From Bromus sterilis (taxonomy: Eukaryota > Streptophyta > Magnoliopsida > Poales > Poaceae), in contig OX465598.1 of assembly GCA_950022295.1 (NCBI GenBank), positions 304,184,001-304,248,000 of the forward strand: a DNA stretch of 64,000 nucleotides, read 5' to 3'. Position 1 is the stretch's first letter. Each line of letters begins with the position of its first letter. The notes beneath the pieces are model-generated. The model was given only the letters and a program-made list of their open reading frames with translations. It had not been told where the DNA came from and did not search any database. Below are positions 44,990-56,973 of the stretch, one piece after another. A program made the position numbers and the translations under genes.

Positions 44990-45563
44990 CGGGCGACGAC
45001 GGTGGCCGCAGCATGCCCGACACGCACCTGTGTGCTCGCCGTCCTGGAGAAGACGACAAGAAGGTGGAGTGGGCTTGGGCCGGCTGGGATCAAGTTGGGC
45101 CAGAAGCAGGTAAGCCCTTTTTCTTTATTCTTTCTGTTTTTCTTTTCTGTTATTCTGTTGTGCCTAGAAATAAATAACTAGGAAATTTTTTTAAATGCCC
45201 AAACATTTTTATAAACCCTAGGTGACCAGTAGTAGGTCACTTGTAGAATTTGAGCATTTTTGAAATTCAATACATTTGAATTTCAATTCAAATAAGTGTC
45301 AAATTTAATTTCCAAGGAACTTTGTGAATTTTAGAAAATTCCATGGGCATGGGAATGAACCCAAACCACTTTTGAAATGATCACCATCATTTATAGGAAT
45401 TTTCCAAACATTCAAATGATTTTTGGAAAAAGATTTTTATCTGGCCATTTATTTAAATTCTCAGGGCTTTCCTTTTCCCCACTTTTGAATTTCTTTTTGG
45501 ATTTTTCACATGATGCAAAGGGTAACTCAAACCTTAGCACTTACCCTAGTTGGGGTTGTAACA

Positions 45564-46199
45564 GACAATCTCCTAGGGTGTGGCTTGATCTGAGTTTTCC
45601 CCAACTGTCTTCTAAGCAATGGATCACGCAAGGTCCTTCCAGTTGCTCTTTTGCTGTGAGTTTGCTGGAGCCATCGTGCCTTCTTCTCCTTGAGATTTGG
45701 AAGACCTGCGAGTGGTATTTTGTTCGGTTGTGGAATCTTGGATCAAGCTCTATCCCATCATTGAGTGATTGGCTCCGGATGAAGTTGGCGAATTCATCTG
45801 GTCTTCGGTCTGGGTCGTAGTATTCCCCGGTCTGGGTTTTCGGATTCGCTGTCTTGTCGCGTGGCGGGAGTCCGGGCGGTGGCGGGTCGTCGACTGGTTG
45901 GCGAGTCGTCTGTCACGCGCCGTGACTCTTCGAGTGGAGTTCCCGTGTAGAATCCTCGCACTTGTCTTCTGGTTTGTCGAGTTCTTTTCCGTCGGCGATA
46001 GATCTGGCGGTCTTCGAGGTGCTGGACTTGATTCTTCTGCAGGCTAAGTTATCTAGAAGGGGCGATGGAGATTCTTGTGTTGAACTTGAATTCCTCGAGC
46101 GGGCTAGATCTGGTTCTATTCCTCGAGTCTTGATTTGCTGAAGGCAGGACCGCCGAGATCGTGATTCCAACCTGTGTAGTTCCCACAGACGGCGCCAAT
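45564..46199 (-). mobile_element. 5' internal fragment of a third LTR retrotransposon
   Basis: Minus-strand leader/early gag region next to the LTR at 46200-46647. It carries a primer site at 46181-46197. No intact gag frame is recognisable; the frames at 45913-46221 and 46049-46348 have no known motif and overlap the LTR. The fragment is cut at 45563 by the Gypsy LTR. Confidence 0.65.
46181..46197 (-). other. Primer binding site
   Basis: On the minus strand this reads TGGCGCCGTCTGTGGGA two bases after the LTR end. This form is common in plant Tat-type Gypsy elements. Its first nine bases match the tRNA-Asp-type site. Confidence 0.65.
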
Positions 46200-46647
46200 T
46201 GACGAGGATCAGCCTCGGCAAATCCCATGGTCAGGGACCCCGGGTTGATAAAAGAGAAGGAACAGGTTGGACGATACTCGTCGGCTAACAGGAGAAGCAC
46301 TTCCTTCTCGATATTATTGCGTGAGGGGGCGATTACAGGGGAGGCCAAGACGAGTTCTCGCAGGACCAGGATAGTAGATTGTGTGTTGGGTTGATTTAGA
46401 CGTCTCCCCTCCCAGCCTTTATATACTAGGCTAGGTCTCGGGGAGTCCGTACTAGATTACAAAGATAGTTTCCTAGTTCTAGTCTTGCCTTGTACGCAAA
46501 GTTACGCCTTCCATTTCAGTCGCGGACTCCTACGTCGGTGCTTGATTGGGCCAGTTGTGGGCCTATCGTGGTGTCCCAACGGGCCTTCTGTCTTTATATG
46601 CATCGGGTATCCTCACACGCAGGAGTCGTGGGGTCACCCCCTCGTCA
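46200..46647 (-). mobile_element. 448-bp LTR
   Basis: Bounded by TGACGAGG (46200) and CCTCGTCA (46647), giving TG...CA ends with an 8-bp inverted terminus. On the minus strand TATATAAA (46418-46425) is a good TATA box. With the primer site on its left side it is the 5' LTR of a minus-strand element. Confidence 0.75.
46418..46425 (-). promoter_or_regulatory. TATA box of the 448-bp LTR
   Basis: Minus-strand TATATAAA in the context CTAGTATATAAAGGCTGGG. Confidence 0.55.
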
Positions 46648-47144
46648 GTTGGGGAATCCACAATTGGTCATATACATTATTTTAATGAAATCAGTGCTAC
46701 TGTAAGTTAAAAAGGGCATGAGACTCATCTCACAATCGCAATAGTGTGAAACAAGTGCGAGTGGTAGCAAGTAATAATTGTGACCTTGCTTCATATGAAA
46801 TTTTTTTGCATTGCACTACAAGGAATAATAAGGGTATATTAAATACCATATTCAGATTGCTCTTTCTTATATCTTCAAGCCCTCATCCTTCCCGATGCAA
46901 AATTGAGAGCGTCGGTGGAGGGGGAAAGCCTCGCTCTATCACCGCTGGTTGTCGACCGTCTCTATCAAATGGGCCGCTTACGCTACTGCCTCCCCTCTAG
47001 AGGATGGCGCATCTGGAGGAGGCCGCTCGCAGGTGGAGGCGGAGGCAGGCAACGACGGGGGCAGAGACAGAGGTGGACGGAAATGAGAGTGTGCGGGTTG
47101 AGGGAGCGGAGGCGGAGGCGGCACGGAGAGTGCAGCGGCGCGTT
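46648..47144. other. Unassigned intergenic sequence
   Basis: AT-rich to 46880, then GC-rich (46900-47140) with overlapping small frames that lack any recognisable motif. Nothing here can be assigned to a gene or element family. Confidence 0.5.
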
Positions 47145-47433
47145 AGATCATGGTTAATAGTATAGCCACTTGCTGGCTATAAGCCATTGTCATGTCATCT
47201 AGAACTCATCTTATAGCCAACAAATACAATTATTAGCTAGAAAAGGATACTACTTTTATGATATATGATCCACCTTTCATCTCACAAAGTTCCTAAGAGC
47301 ACATGCTAGAGCTGGCTTTTCACCAAGAGCCCACTTACCTTCTCTTTCCTCTTCTCTCTCATCCAACTAAGCCACAATACACTATTTTATTCCCTATAGC
47401 TCGCCTAGTCAGCTCTATTTGTACTTGCTCTTA
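47145..47433. mobile_element. MITE-like sequence
   Basis: About 290 bp starting near TTAATAGTATAGCCAC and ending CTTGCTCTTAGG, with internal palindromes (GGCTATAAGCC) and no coding capacity. It resembles a common small non-autonomous DNA element of grass genomes, but I cannot define terminal repeats or a target-site duplication, so class and borders are uncertain. Confidence 0.4.
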
Positions 47434-48186
47434 GGGGTTGGAGCGGGCGGGCGGGCGCGAGGCCAGGCTGGTGGCCCTATCTATCGACGAAGGAATAAGG
47501 GCAACTCCATGGTTTCGATGCATTTGTCCGTTTTTGTCCGATTTAGTCCGCTTGGGTCGGCGCGGACAAACTCTTGGCCCAACGTGCTGGGGAAAAGGGA
47601 CGCCTGTCCGTTTTCGTGTCCGTATTGACCCATTCCCGGCTCAAAATTGGGGTTGGTTTGCGTCGGCGCGGACACGCGCGGACGTCCGCGAGCGCCCGCC
47701 CTTGTTCTCCCCTAGCCTACTCGTCGTTCACACATAGTGCCACATTTCCCTCCATTCTCTCCCAATCTTCCCACGCTCTTTCATGGAGACCGAGCCAAAT
47801 CTCAGCGCCAGCGCCGGCTCCGCCCCCCCCCCCCCCGAGCCCACCATCACTGACGCCACAACCCCAGTGACTCCGAAGCGCCCGAGGAAACCCAAGAAGG
47901 AGTAGACGGAGGCGGAGGCGGCGCGGTACATGGTCGTGCAGTCGGCCAAAAGAGACGACCGCCGCGAAAGCCGAGGCCGTCGCCAAAGCCAAAGCCGCGC
48001 AAGCCAAGGAGAAGGAGGCCATCGCGCAAAAAGCAGCGGCGCGAGCTCTATACATGGCGAGATACGTCCGCGACCCTGCAATCGCAAAAAGAGGCGACTG
48101 TTGTTGCCATGGCTGCGAGCTCGTCTTCTGCTGTCAAGAGAGTCAAGGGATCATCCCAGCTCCCGCTGATGCTAGCGAGGAAGTAA
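47434..48186 (+). pseudogene. GC-rich broken coding remnant, possibly from a DNA transposon
   Basis: A frame begins METEPNLSASAGSAPPPPP at 47783, includes TPKRPRKPKKE and meets a TAG at 47903-47905. It continues in frame (TEAEAARYMVVQSAKRDD), then an Ala/Lys-rich coiled-coil-like stretch (EAVAKAKAAQAKEKEAIAQ) appears in a shifted frame near 47965. The last frame change gives AMAASSSSAVKRVKGSSQL before TAA. The Pro/Lys-rich start and Ala/Lys helix recall accessory proteins of grass PIF/Harbinger-type elements, but that is a guess. A 14-base C run (47823-47836) lies inside. The upstream part (47434-47760) is GC-rich without a credible frame. Confidence 0.35.
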
Positions 48187-48543
48187 CACTCGCCTCTCGT
48201 TGGTTATCCCAAGTGGAAGGTTGAGGTGTAGTATAGCAGCAAGATTTCCCCTAACGTAGAGGATAGGGTTTATGTCTCCAGTAGGACTCCAAAGACGACA
48301 AGTGGGTGGTGAAGTGAACAATGGCACCGTTCACAACGTAGGATTGCTTAGTTCACCTGGACCTGCACACACAATACATAACTTTACTCCCAACGAGTAT
48401 AGAGAGGTTGTCAATCTCTTCGGCCTTGCTGTTTACAAAGGATCAACGTAACAGATAATAGATAGTGATAATTGCAACTAGAAAGTAAAAGCAAGAAGTA
48501 AATTGAGGGTGTAAACAGTGATGGAAATATGGACCAGGGTCCC
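48187..48543 (-). mobile_element. LTR fragment of the non-autonomous family (minus)
   Basis: Homologous to the ends of the LTRs at 37842-39481 and 43360-44989, in reverse orientation. It includes ATAGATAGTGATAATTGC at 48465-48482, an uninterrupted version of the site into which the 12.3-kb Gypsy element inserted in the adjacent copy. It is cut at 48543 by the next LTR end (TGATGCGCGAG). Confidence 0.8.
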
Positions 48544-48839
48544 TGATGCGCGAGAGATGATAATGGTTTCTCGCCCTTTGTTGGTTACCGCATGTGGAAG
48601 GTGAGATTTAGGATAGTAGCAAATTTCCCCTAACGTAGAGGATAGGGTTTGTCTCCCGTAGGACTCCAAGGTCGACAAGTAGGTGGTAAAGTGAAAAATG
48701 GTGCCGTTCACAATCGAGGATGCTTACTTTACCTGGACCTACACACACAACAAATAACTTTGCTCCCAACGAAGTACAAAGAGGTTGTCAATCTCTCCGG
48801 CCTTGCTGTTTACACAAGATCAACGAAACAGACAATAGA

Positions 48840-48844
48840 TAGTG
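48840..48844. repeat. Target-site duplication TAGTG (left)
   Basis: Directly precedes the Gypsy element start at 48845; repeated at 61155-61159. Confidence 0.95.
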
Positions 48845-51800
48845 TGTCGGGACCCGGGGTTAGCGTATGTAATTCCAGTCACGATACAATCACATGGAGA
48901 GCCGAGAACCGTACCCACTTGTCTAAGCAGACAAGGCCAAGCACAGAACGTTCTCGGTAAGCATCGAACGTGAGGGGCATCCCATCCAGGCCGGATGATC
49001 AACTGAGATGGGTCCTCATCGTCCGCTCAAGAGTCTAAATGCTTATGGGTGGTGAATCCCATACTCATAGACCAGTCGCCTCAACCATGTTATCGATTGA
49101 ATCCTAACTCTTACATAGACTTACTCCAGCCCGATCACTTAGTCTGGATCTAGGGCGGGCTCGATCATACAACAAAGTGTGCACGTGACAGAGTCACGAG
49201 CAATCGCACCGCGATGCCCCAAGCTGCGCACATCTAAGGGCCACTTGGTGTATAAAAGACCGCCAGCCAGATCACAACTAAGGTCTCGAAAACCCATACT
49301 AAGACATGCATGTTATAAACATACACGCAGCACACATGCCTAGTATGAAAACCAGGTATCATCACATAACTCTACAAAGTACTCTTTATTGATATACACA
49401 TAGAGCATACAAAGATCACATGTCTGTGATCACATTACAACATACAACGGAAGAAAATTAGGTCTGAGTACAAGCAAGATTAACAAATGGCTTAGAGAAG
49501 CCTTGTACAACAAACATGCCCTTCCACGAGGGACCAGACTGCTGTCTGGGACTATGCTAACTTAGTCAACGTCGAGCTTCACGAAGGTGACTCCATCGGG
49601 GTCCGGGTTCTCATCTAAAACATAGAATAAGCAAACGTGAGTACAAAGTCGTACTTAGCAAGAATTACATCAGAACTACACTACTCATGCTCAAGTATCA
49701 AGGTAAAGGAGGTGGGGTTCAACATGCAGAAGTGCCAGCTTTGACTTGGCTAGTCCTGTGCTACGAGTACCAGACTTGACGTAAGAAGCGTACACGAGTC
49801 CACTACATCTCCAACCAGTACATCACTATGGTTACTTCCTCGACTTCCCCACGAAGAAGCACACCATAGCACTCACGCTTATCTTGCGAGTTTTATAAGT
49901 ATCCATTTAAGTTATCTATGATCAAGTAGAGGTTTCCAAGTAGTCCATAACCGCGGACACGGCTATTCGAATAGTTCATTAACCCTGCAGGGGTGTACAT
50001 CTTCACACGTGTGTCATCACTTATCGCCTCGTTCTTGTCACCCTTCAAGCGGGTGTCGGACGTGGATGAAACCAAGGCACTACCCTCACATCACCTTCTC
50101 TAATCTAGGAGACGACTACCTGAGTTTGTCACCGCTCGAGAGTCCGGCCGGTTCCACGAAATGGACTCAGATAATGTAATGGACCGAGACGCCACCTTTG
50201 ACAAATGGTTTCACTGCCTCACAGGTCCACCCACATATCTATACATAAATCAAATGGAAAGCCCGAATCTAGTGTGACTCCTGGACTGGATCGGGTACGT
50301 AAAGAGGCCAAACGGGGCTCCCATCAAACCCTACATATGGTCATACTCTTTGTCTTGGATCACAAAACAGGAACTCGGGGCCTAGGGCAGTGTTCAACGA
50401 GACAACCCACTGTGTACTCCTACACAGCCTCTCATCGTTCACCTTTGTTTAGGGTGGATTCACCAACACGTTAACATCAGCACCACTGTGTTCATTCCAT
50501 CCCGACTCACAAACATAACATCCTCATTGTATCACTAAGCAGAAAAAGCAGTAACAGTTGCAGGGGCCACATGCTCATCATTCAACTCCTAAATCTGCTA
50601 GGATTGTGGTTTGCTTAATACGGTGACAAAATGATAGGTCATGCATCGGAATGGGTTCAACTATGCGAAAGAACGTGTCTCGATGATCTCCTAAACATGC
50701 ATAAGTGAGACTGAGAGAGAAGTAGGATTTTATAGACATGATCAATGGGGTTTGCTTGCCTTGCTGACGATACACAGGTCTTAAGGGTGGTCTTCTTCTT
50801 CGGGGGTGATCTCCGTCTCGGAACGTCTTTCATCGGAGGCAATCATCAACAAAGGGGGGACAACTCTGAAAGTAAAATGCACATACACATGATAAGGTTG
50901 TCCATGATGTGAATGGTACTGGTTTGTAGCATATTCAATTTAAGTGAAGTATATTGCATTTGAAATGAAAATTCAAACTTCAAATTCAAATTCAAATTAA
51001 GCCATATGCACATTTGCTACTGTTGCCCCATTTTAAATTAGTCAAACTTAAAAACCAATTGCATATTCTTAATCCTTGTATTTTTCTGATAATTTTTCAT
51101 ATATTATATGTTTAAAAATGAATTATTGAAGTTTGGCTATTTTTCTGGATTTTCTGTAATTATTAAAATCATTTCTAAAATTATGGAATTGATTTATTGC
51201 ATCAGCATGATGCAATGCTGATGTCACAGGGGGGGCTGACCAGTGGGCCACCACTATCAGTGACACATGGGGTTAACCCCTCTCTGTTTAATTAACAGAG
51301 GGGTTTAGGGGGCCAGGGGGCCCACCTGTCATGGACTCGGGGGGGGGGGGTTAAGCTGGGTGATTAGCCCTAATGGTTAGGGCTCGCCGGAGAGATGGCC
51401 GGAGCCTCGCCGGGATTAGGCTAGAAGCCACGGGGAGGGCTCGGGCTTGGATGGGGAGATGCCCCTTGCTCGCGCGCGTGTAGTGGAGTAGGCGGGGGTC
51501 AAGCTCGAGCTCCAGGGCGACGGCTAGGACAAAAGGCGCGGCGGCCGTGGACTGACCTCGCCGGAATCCCGAACCCGACCACGAGAGAGAGCAAGGGAGG
51601 GGGCGTTCGACAGTGTATCTCACCCTGATGCAGACGCAGGTGTCGACGAAGGCGGAGGAGCTCCGTAGCTAGCGAATTTCGGCGATGGAGATCTCGGCGG
51701 CCGGCGGGAAGGTATTGACCCTGGCGTCGCTGATGGAGCCGTTCAGGCTTGATTGAAGGTGCAGACCGTCGTAGCCGTCCACGGCGGAGGCGTTGGGCAA

Positions 51801-52562
51801 GTTGGTGCGTCCCGTGCAGCTAAGTGGCCACGGTGGCACACGCACGACGGCGACGGGAAGCTCTCGGGCGCGGCGAGATTCGCACAGGAGAGAAGAAGAG
51901 ATGAACCGCGGCTAGGGGAAGAAGAGGGCGGGGATTGCGGAGTTCACCGTGGCGCGCGGACGGGGACAGAGGAGGCCTAGAAGGCTCGGCAGCCGCGGGC
52001 ATGCTCGCCACGGCGGCGAGCTGCCTGCTCTGGCTCCGGGCGGGGAAGACGACAAGATGAGGAGAGGTGGGCTGGGCCGGCTGGGGCTTCAGTTGGGCCA
52101 GAATGGCCAGGGGTCCCCTTTTCTATTTCTTTGCTCTTTTCTTTTTCTGTTATTCTGTTGTGCCTAGAAAAAAATAGCTAGGCATTTTAGTAAAATGCCC
52201 AAATATTTTTATAAATCTTAGGTGACAAGTAGAAAGTCACTTGTAGAATTTGAGCATTTTTGAAATTCAAAAAATTTGAATTCCAATTCAAATAGGGGTA
52301 AGCTTTAATTTCCAGAGCACTGTTTGAAATTTAGAAAATTCCATGAGTATGGGAAAATACCCAAACGACTTTTAAAATGATCAGCATCATTTATAGGAAT
52401 TTTCCAAATATTCAAAAGATTTTTGGAAAAAGATTTTTATCTGGCTATTTAAAATAATTTCTCAGGGTTTTCTTTTCCCCATTTTGAATTTCATTTGGAA
52501 TTTTTGCATGATGCAAAGGGATCAAACAAACCCTAGCACTTACCCTAGTTGGGGTTCTGACA
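48845..52562 (-). repeat. 3' LTR of the complete Gypsy element
   Basis: TGTCGGGACCCGG...TTCTGACA on the + strand. Contains a minus-strand AATAAA (49385-49390), a GC-rich island (about 51340-52110) and a 10-base or longer G run near 51343. Long frames in the island (51351-51623, 51753-51980) recur in the other LTR and have no known motif. Confidence 0.93.
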
Positions 52563-55500
52563 ACTCGCCCCCACTCAAAAGAATCTCGTCCCGAGATTCA
52601 GAAGTCATCGGGAGGAAGGTGAGGTACTCGGCACGGAGACGGTCTTCTCTTTCCCACGTTGCTTCTTTCTCGGAGTGATGTGACCATTGCACTTTGAGGA
52701 ACTTGATCTTCTGACGACGAGTGAAACGTTCTGCTGAATCAAGAATACGAACAGGGTACTCTCGATAAGAAAGGTCATCTTGGAGATCAAGCGTTTCATG
52801 GTCGATTTCGCGGATGGGGTCCTTGAAGCAACGCCTGAGTTGTGACACATGGAATACGTCATGTACTCGGGAAAGGTGCGGAGGTAGTTCAAGTTTGTAG
52901 GCAACTTCTCCACGTTTAGCGAGAATGCGGAAAGGTCCGATGTAACGTGGGGCCAACTTGCCTTTGATACCGAATCTTTGGGTTCCCTTCAGAGGAGTAA
53001 CCCGGAGGTAAGCCTTCTCATCTAGATTGTAGCTCTCTTCCCTATGATGACGATCATAGTAGCTTTTCTGACGAGACTGAGCGGCTTTCAAACGATCACG
53101 AACAATGCGAACTTGCTCTTCTGCTTCCTTGATCATATCCGGTCCAAAGATTTGTCTTTCACCGGTTTCTGACCAGTTTAGGGGTGTTCGACATCGTCGT
53201 CCATAGAGGAATTCAAAGGGAGCCATGTCCAGACTAGATTGATAGCTATTGTTATAAGCAAATTCGGCGAATGGAAGAGATTTCTCCCAATTCTTTCCGA
53301 ATGAGATAACACAAGCTCTGAGCATGTCTTCCAAGATTTGATTAACCCTTTCAACTTGACCGCTAGACTGAGGGTGGAAAGCTGTACTAAAGGAGAGATG
53401 AGTTCCCATAGCAATTTGAAAACTTTCCCAAAATCTAGAGGTGAAAAGGCTACCACGATCAGAATTGATTACCAAAGGAACACCGTGAAGAGACACGATT
53501 CTAGAGACATACAAGTCCTCCAACTGACTAGCAGTTATAGACTCGCGAACAGGAAGAAAGTGAGCAACTTTTGAAAGTCTATCAATGACCACGAAGATGG
53601 CATCATTTCCTTTCTGGGTTTTTGGAAAGCCGGTGATGAAGTCCATACCGACCTTGTCCCATTTCCACTCGGGAATAGACAATGGTTGAAGAGTACCAGC
53701 AGGTCTTTGGTGTTCTGCCTTAATGCGACGACAAACATCACATTCGGCAACAAATTGTGCAATGTCTCTCTTCATCCGGGTCCACCAAAATCTCTGGCGT
53801 AGATCTCGGTACATTTTTGTGCTACCGGGATGAATGGAGAGGGGAGTGTCATGAGCTTCCTTATGGATCAGCTGCTTTAGGTCTTCATTCTCAGGAACTA
53901 CTAAACGATTTTCAAAGAATATCGTTCCTTGATCATTTGCAGAAAAACATTTAGCAACTCCTCTAACAATGTTCTGCTTGATCTCTTGAATACTACTATC
54001 TTGTTTCTGGGCGGCTATGATTTGATCCTCAAGGGTTGGTTTCGCCACCAAGGTATAAAGAAATCCATGAGGAACTATCTCAAGATTTAGCTTGCAAAAT
54101 TCCTCATGAAGAAGTGGTTGATACTGTTGTAACATGAGGTTGTTACAATACGACTTACGACTTAGTGCATCATCCATGACATTGGCCTTGCCTGGGGTGT
54201 AACAAATTCCTAAGTCATAATCTTTTATCAACTCTATCCAGCGTCTTTGCCTGAGATTAAGATCTGGCTGTGTGAATATGTATTTGAGGCTTTGGTGATC
54301 AGAATAGATCTCACAACGATTACCAAGGAGGTAATGTCGCCAAGTCTTCAGGGCATGAACTACGACGGCGAGTTCAAGATCATGGGTAGGATAGTTCTCT
54401 TCATGTGGACGCAACTGGCGTGAAGCATAAGCTACCACATGTCGATCTTGCATAAGTATGCATCCTAACCCTTGCCGTGAAGCATCACAATAGATCTCGA
54501 AATCCCTATTTGTGTCTGGAGGTGCAAGTACGGGTGCAGAAGTCAATCTTCTTTTTAGCTCTTGAAAGCTTTCCTCGCACTTGGGGGTCCATTGGAATTT
54601 CTTATCTTTCTTGAGGAGTTCAGTAAGAGGATTTGCAACTTTAAAAAAGTTCTTGACGAAGCGGCGGCAATAGCTTGCTAAGCCAAGAAAACTCCTAACT
54701 TGCTTAACCGATTCAGGGGGAGTCCAGTCAAGGACGGCCTGAACTCTCTCGGGATTGACTGCAACACCTTTCACAGAAATCACGTGGCCTAAGTAGGTCA
54801 CTTCTGGTAGCCAAAATTCACACTTGGAGAACTTGTCATAAAGGCGATGCTCTCTAAGTTTCATCAATACCAGCCTAAGGTGTTATGCGTGCTCTTCTTC
54901 GTTCTTCGAGTAGATGAGAATGTCATCAAGATAAACTACAACAAATTTATCTAGGTACTCCATGAAGATCGAATTCATTAAGCGCGAGAATGTGGCGGGG
55001 GCATTGGTTAAACCGAAGGACATGACGGTGTACTCGTAAAGACCATAACGAGTCGTAAAAGCCGTTTTGGGAATGTCCTCGTTTCGGATTTTGATTTGAT
55101 GATAGCCTAATCTCTAATCCATCTTGGAGAAGACAGAGGATCCAGCAAGTTGATCATAAAGATCATTGATCCTGGGCAGTGGGTACTTGTTCTTTATCGT
55201 CGCTAGATTTAGTGGCCGATAGTCTACGCACATCCTTTCTGTTCCATCTTTCTTCGTTACGAACAGAACGGGGCAACCCCATGGCGATGAGCTAGGGAGG
55301 ATGAAGCCTTTTGCCAACGAAGCATCAAGTTGGGTTTTTAGCTCAGCTAACTCATGTGGGGCCATTCTATATGGGCGTCTCGAGATTGGGGTTGTGCCTG
55401 GTACAAGATCCACTATAAATTCTACACACCTGTCGGGTGGCATTCCCGGCAGCTCTTCAGGAAAGACATCCGGGAAGTCACGAACCATCGGAACATCTTC

Positions 55501-56973
55501 AAGGTCTAGAAGGGGAAGCACATTCAAAGTATGCATCTGGATCCTAGAGCTGGGTGATGTGTATTCAATGGTCTGGCCTGAAGGATGGGTGAGTTTAACT
55601 AATTTGGCTTTACAATCAAGGAAAGCATTCTGCCTTGATAACCAATCCATTCCTAGGATGACATCAATGTCTGAAGACTTGAGGACTATAAGTGAAGCAA
55701 GGAATACTAAACCCTCAATTGCAATTTGATTGCCATGGCTTACTCTATTAGTTTGCCATTTGGAACCAGGAGTTTGAATGATCATTGGAGAAAACATTTC
55801 TTCAAAAGAAAATCCATGACGAAGTGCATAACTCTCCGACATGAATGAATGAGAAGCTCCTGGATCGAAAAGAACGGAGGCGGGGATATGATTGACTGGG
55901 AGTGTGCCAAGGATGACGTCAGAAGTAGCAATGGTTTCCTCAACTGAGATTTGGTTCACATAACCACTACTTATGGCTGAAAGCTTTGCTGGGATGGTCT
56001 TGGTGGTGGATTTCTTTGGAGGCTTGGGTCGAGAATGACGTGGTGCCATCAAGACCTGAGGGCATTGACGATAGTAATGGCCTGGAAGACCACAGTTAAA
56101 GCATACCCTGTCTGAATTGCTGGGAGTGGGATTACTTGGTTGCACACCATCATTCCGGGGTGGAATAATGTGTTGGGGTGGATGGCATATATTCGGTGGT
56201 GGCCTCTGAAGAAGGCTTTGAGGTATGGCACGGGGTGGAATCCAAATTCGGCGTTTCTGAGGGGCTGCACTTGAAGAAGGAGCAAGATCAAGAGCATGCT
56301 TGCGGGACTCTTCGAAATTTTCATTGCCATGCTCAGCTCTGAAGGATCTGTTGACTAAATCCTCAAAGGTGGCAAATTCGATGAGGTTGAGATCATGACG
56401 AAGGATAGGGCTAAGTCCCTTACGGAACCTTGCCTGCTTTATGGCATCGGTGGTGATCTCATCTTGGGCATAACGAGCAAGACGGTTGAACTCTTTTACA
56501 TACTCATGAATGGACATCTCTCCTTGAGTCAGATTGCAGAACTCTTCCTTCTTGCGCTCCATTAACTCATCTAGAAGGTGGTACCCTCGAAAGGCAACAC
56601 AGAACTCCTGCCAAGTCACTAGGTGACCATCTGGCTGCATCGCAACATAGTTCTCCCACCATTCAGGAGCAACATGTGCAGTATCAAGCTTACGCCCGAT
56701 GGAACGGAGCCAATCATCGGCTTCAAGGGGCTCAGAAGAACATCGGAATACCGGTGGCTTGAGGAGGATGAAGTCCTGAATGCTCACAACCACATTGCAA
56801 TGACGTGAGGTATTCTGCTCGATAAGCTCCAGAAGGCGTGTTTGGTCACGTTGATTCTTCTCAGCTTCCATCATGATTGCCGCCGCAGAAGGCGATGGTA
56901 GAGGTTCATCATCATTTCGATTCCGAACACGGTCTCGATTCCGACGAACAGCACTACGAGTTCCACCTGACAT
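52540..56973 (-). pseudogene. Gypsy gag-pol polyprotein with two stops in reverse transcriptase
   Basis: One frame of 1477 codons from MSGGTRSAV. Gag (residues ~1-300) ends in a CCHC knuckle (CFNCGLPGHYYRQC, 291-304); protease FDPGASHS (369-376); RT with DYRPLN (584-589) and VVVYLDDILIYSK (~685); RNase H (YCDASRQGLG, SDHQSLKYIF); integrase with HHCC zinc region (CDVCRRIKAE), GMDFITGF, INSDRGS and FHPQSSGQVERV; GPF motif (APRYIGPFRI); and a chromodomain-like C-terminus. TAG at 55114-55116 (after SKMD) and TAA at 54883-54885 (after NEEEHA) lie in the same frame and interrupt RT. Gag lacks a net 16 codons after AHVAP (56670-ish) compared with other copies. The frame passes through the polypurine tract and ends at 52540-52542 inside the LTR (GGELSEPQLG). 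It makes the enzymes for retrotransposition in functional relatives; this copy is probably inactive. Confidence 0.94.
52563..52577 (-). other. Polypurine tract
   Basis: Minus-strand GAGTGGGGGCGAGTT, directly before the 3' LTR; primes plus-strand DNA synthesis. Equivalent tracts lie at 11484-11498, 26058-26072 and 27767-27781. Confidence 0.75.

Larger units (their letters stand above)
34630..45563 (-). mobile_element. Gypsy 5' LTR split by a non-autonomous element
   Basis: LTR parts 34630-37841 and about 44990-45563, together ~3.8 kb. It starts TGTCGGGACCCGG and ends TTGGGGTTGTAACA, a mutated form of the usual TTCTGACA. The left part has two TGACGTCA sites and the GC-rich island; the + strand ORF 37379-37897 is part of that island. 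The insertion lies right after GCAGGAGGT (37841). A few host bases and the end of the inserted LTR are missing at the right junction (~44989). Confidence 0.88.

Noticed and set aside
46814..46825. CACTACAAGGAA, similar to a CACTA terminal repeat
   Set aside because: No matching inverted end, no 3-bp target duplication and no subterminal repeats nearby. A similar CACTACAAAC at ~30338 was rejected for the same reason.
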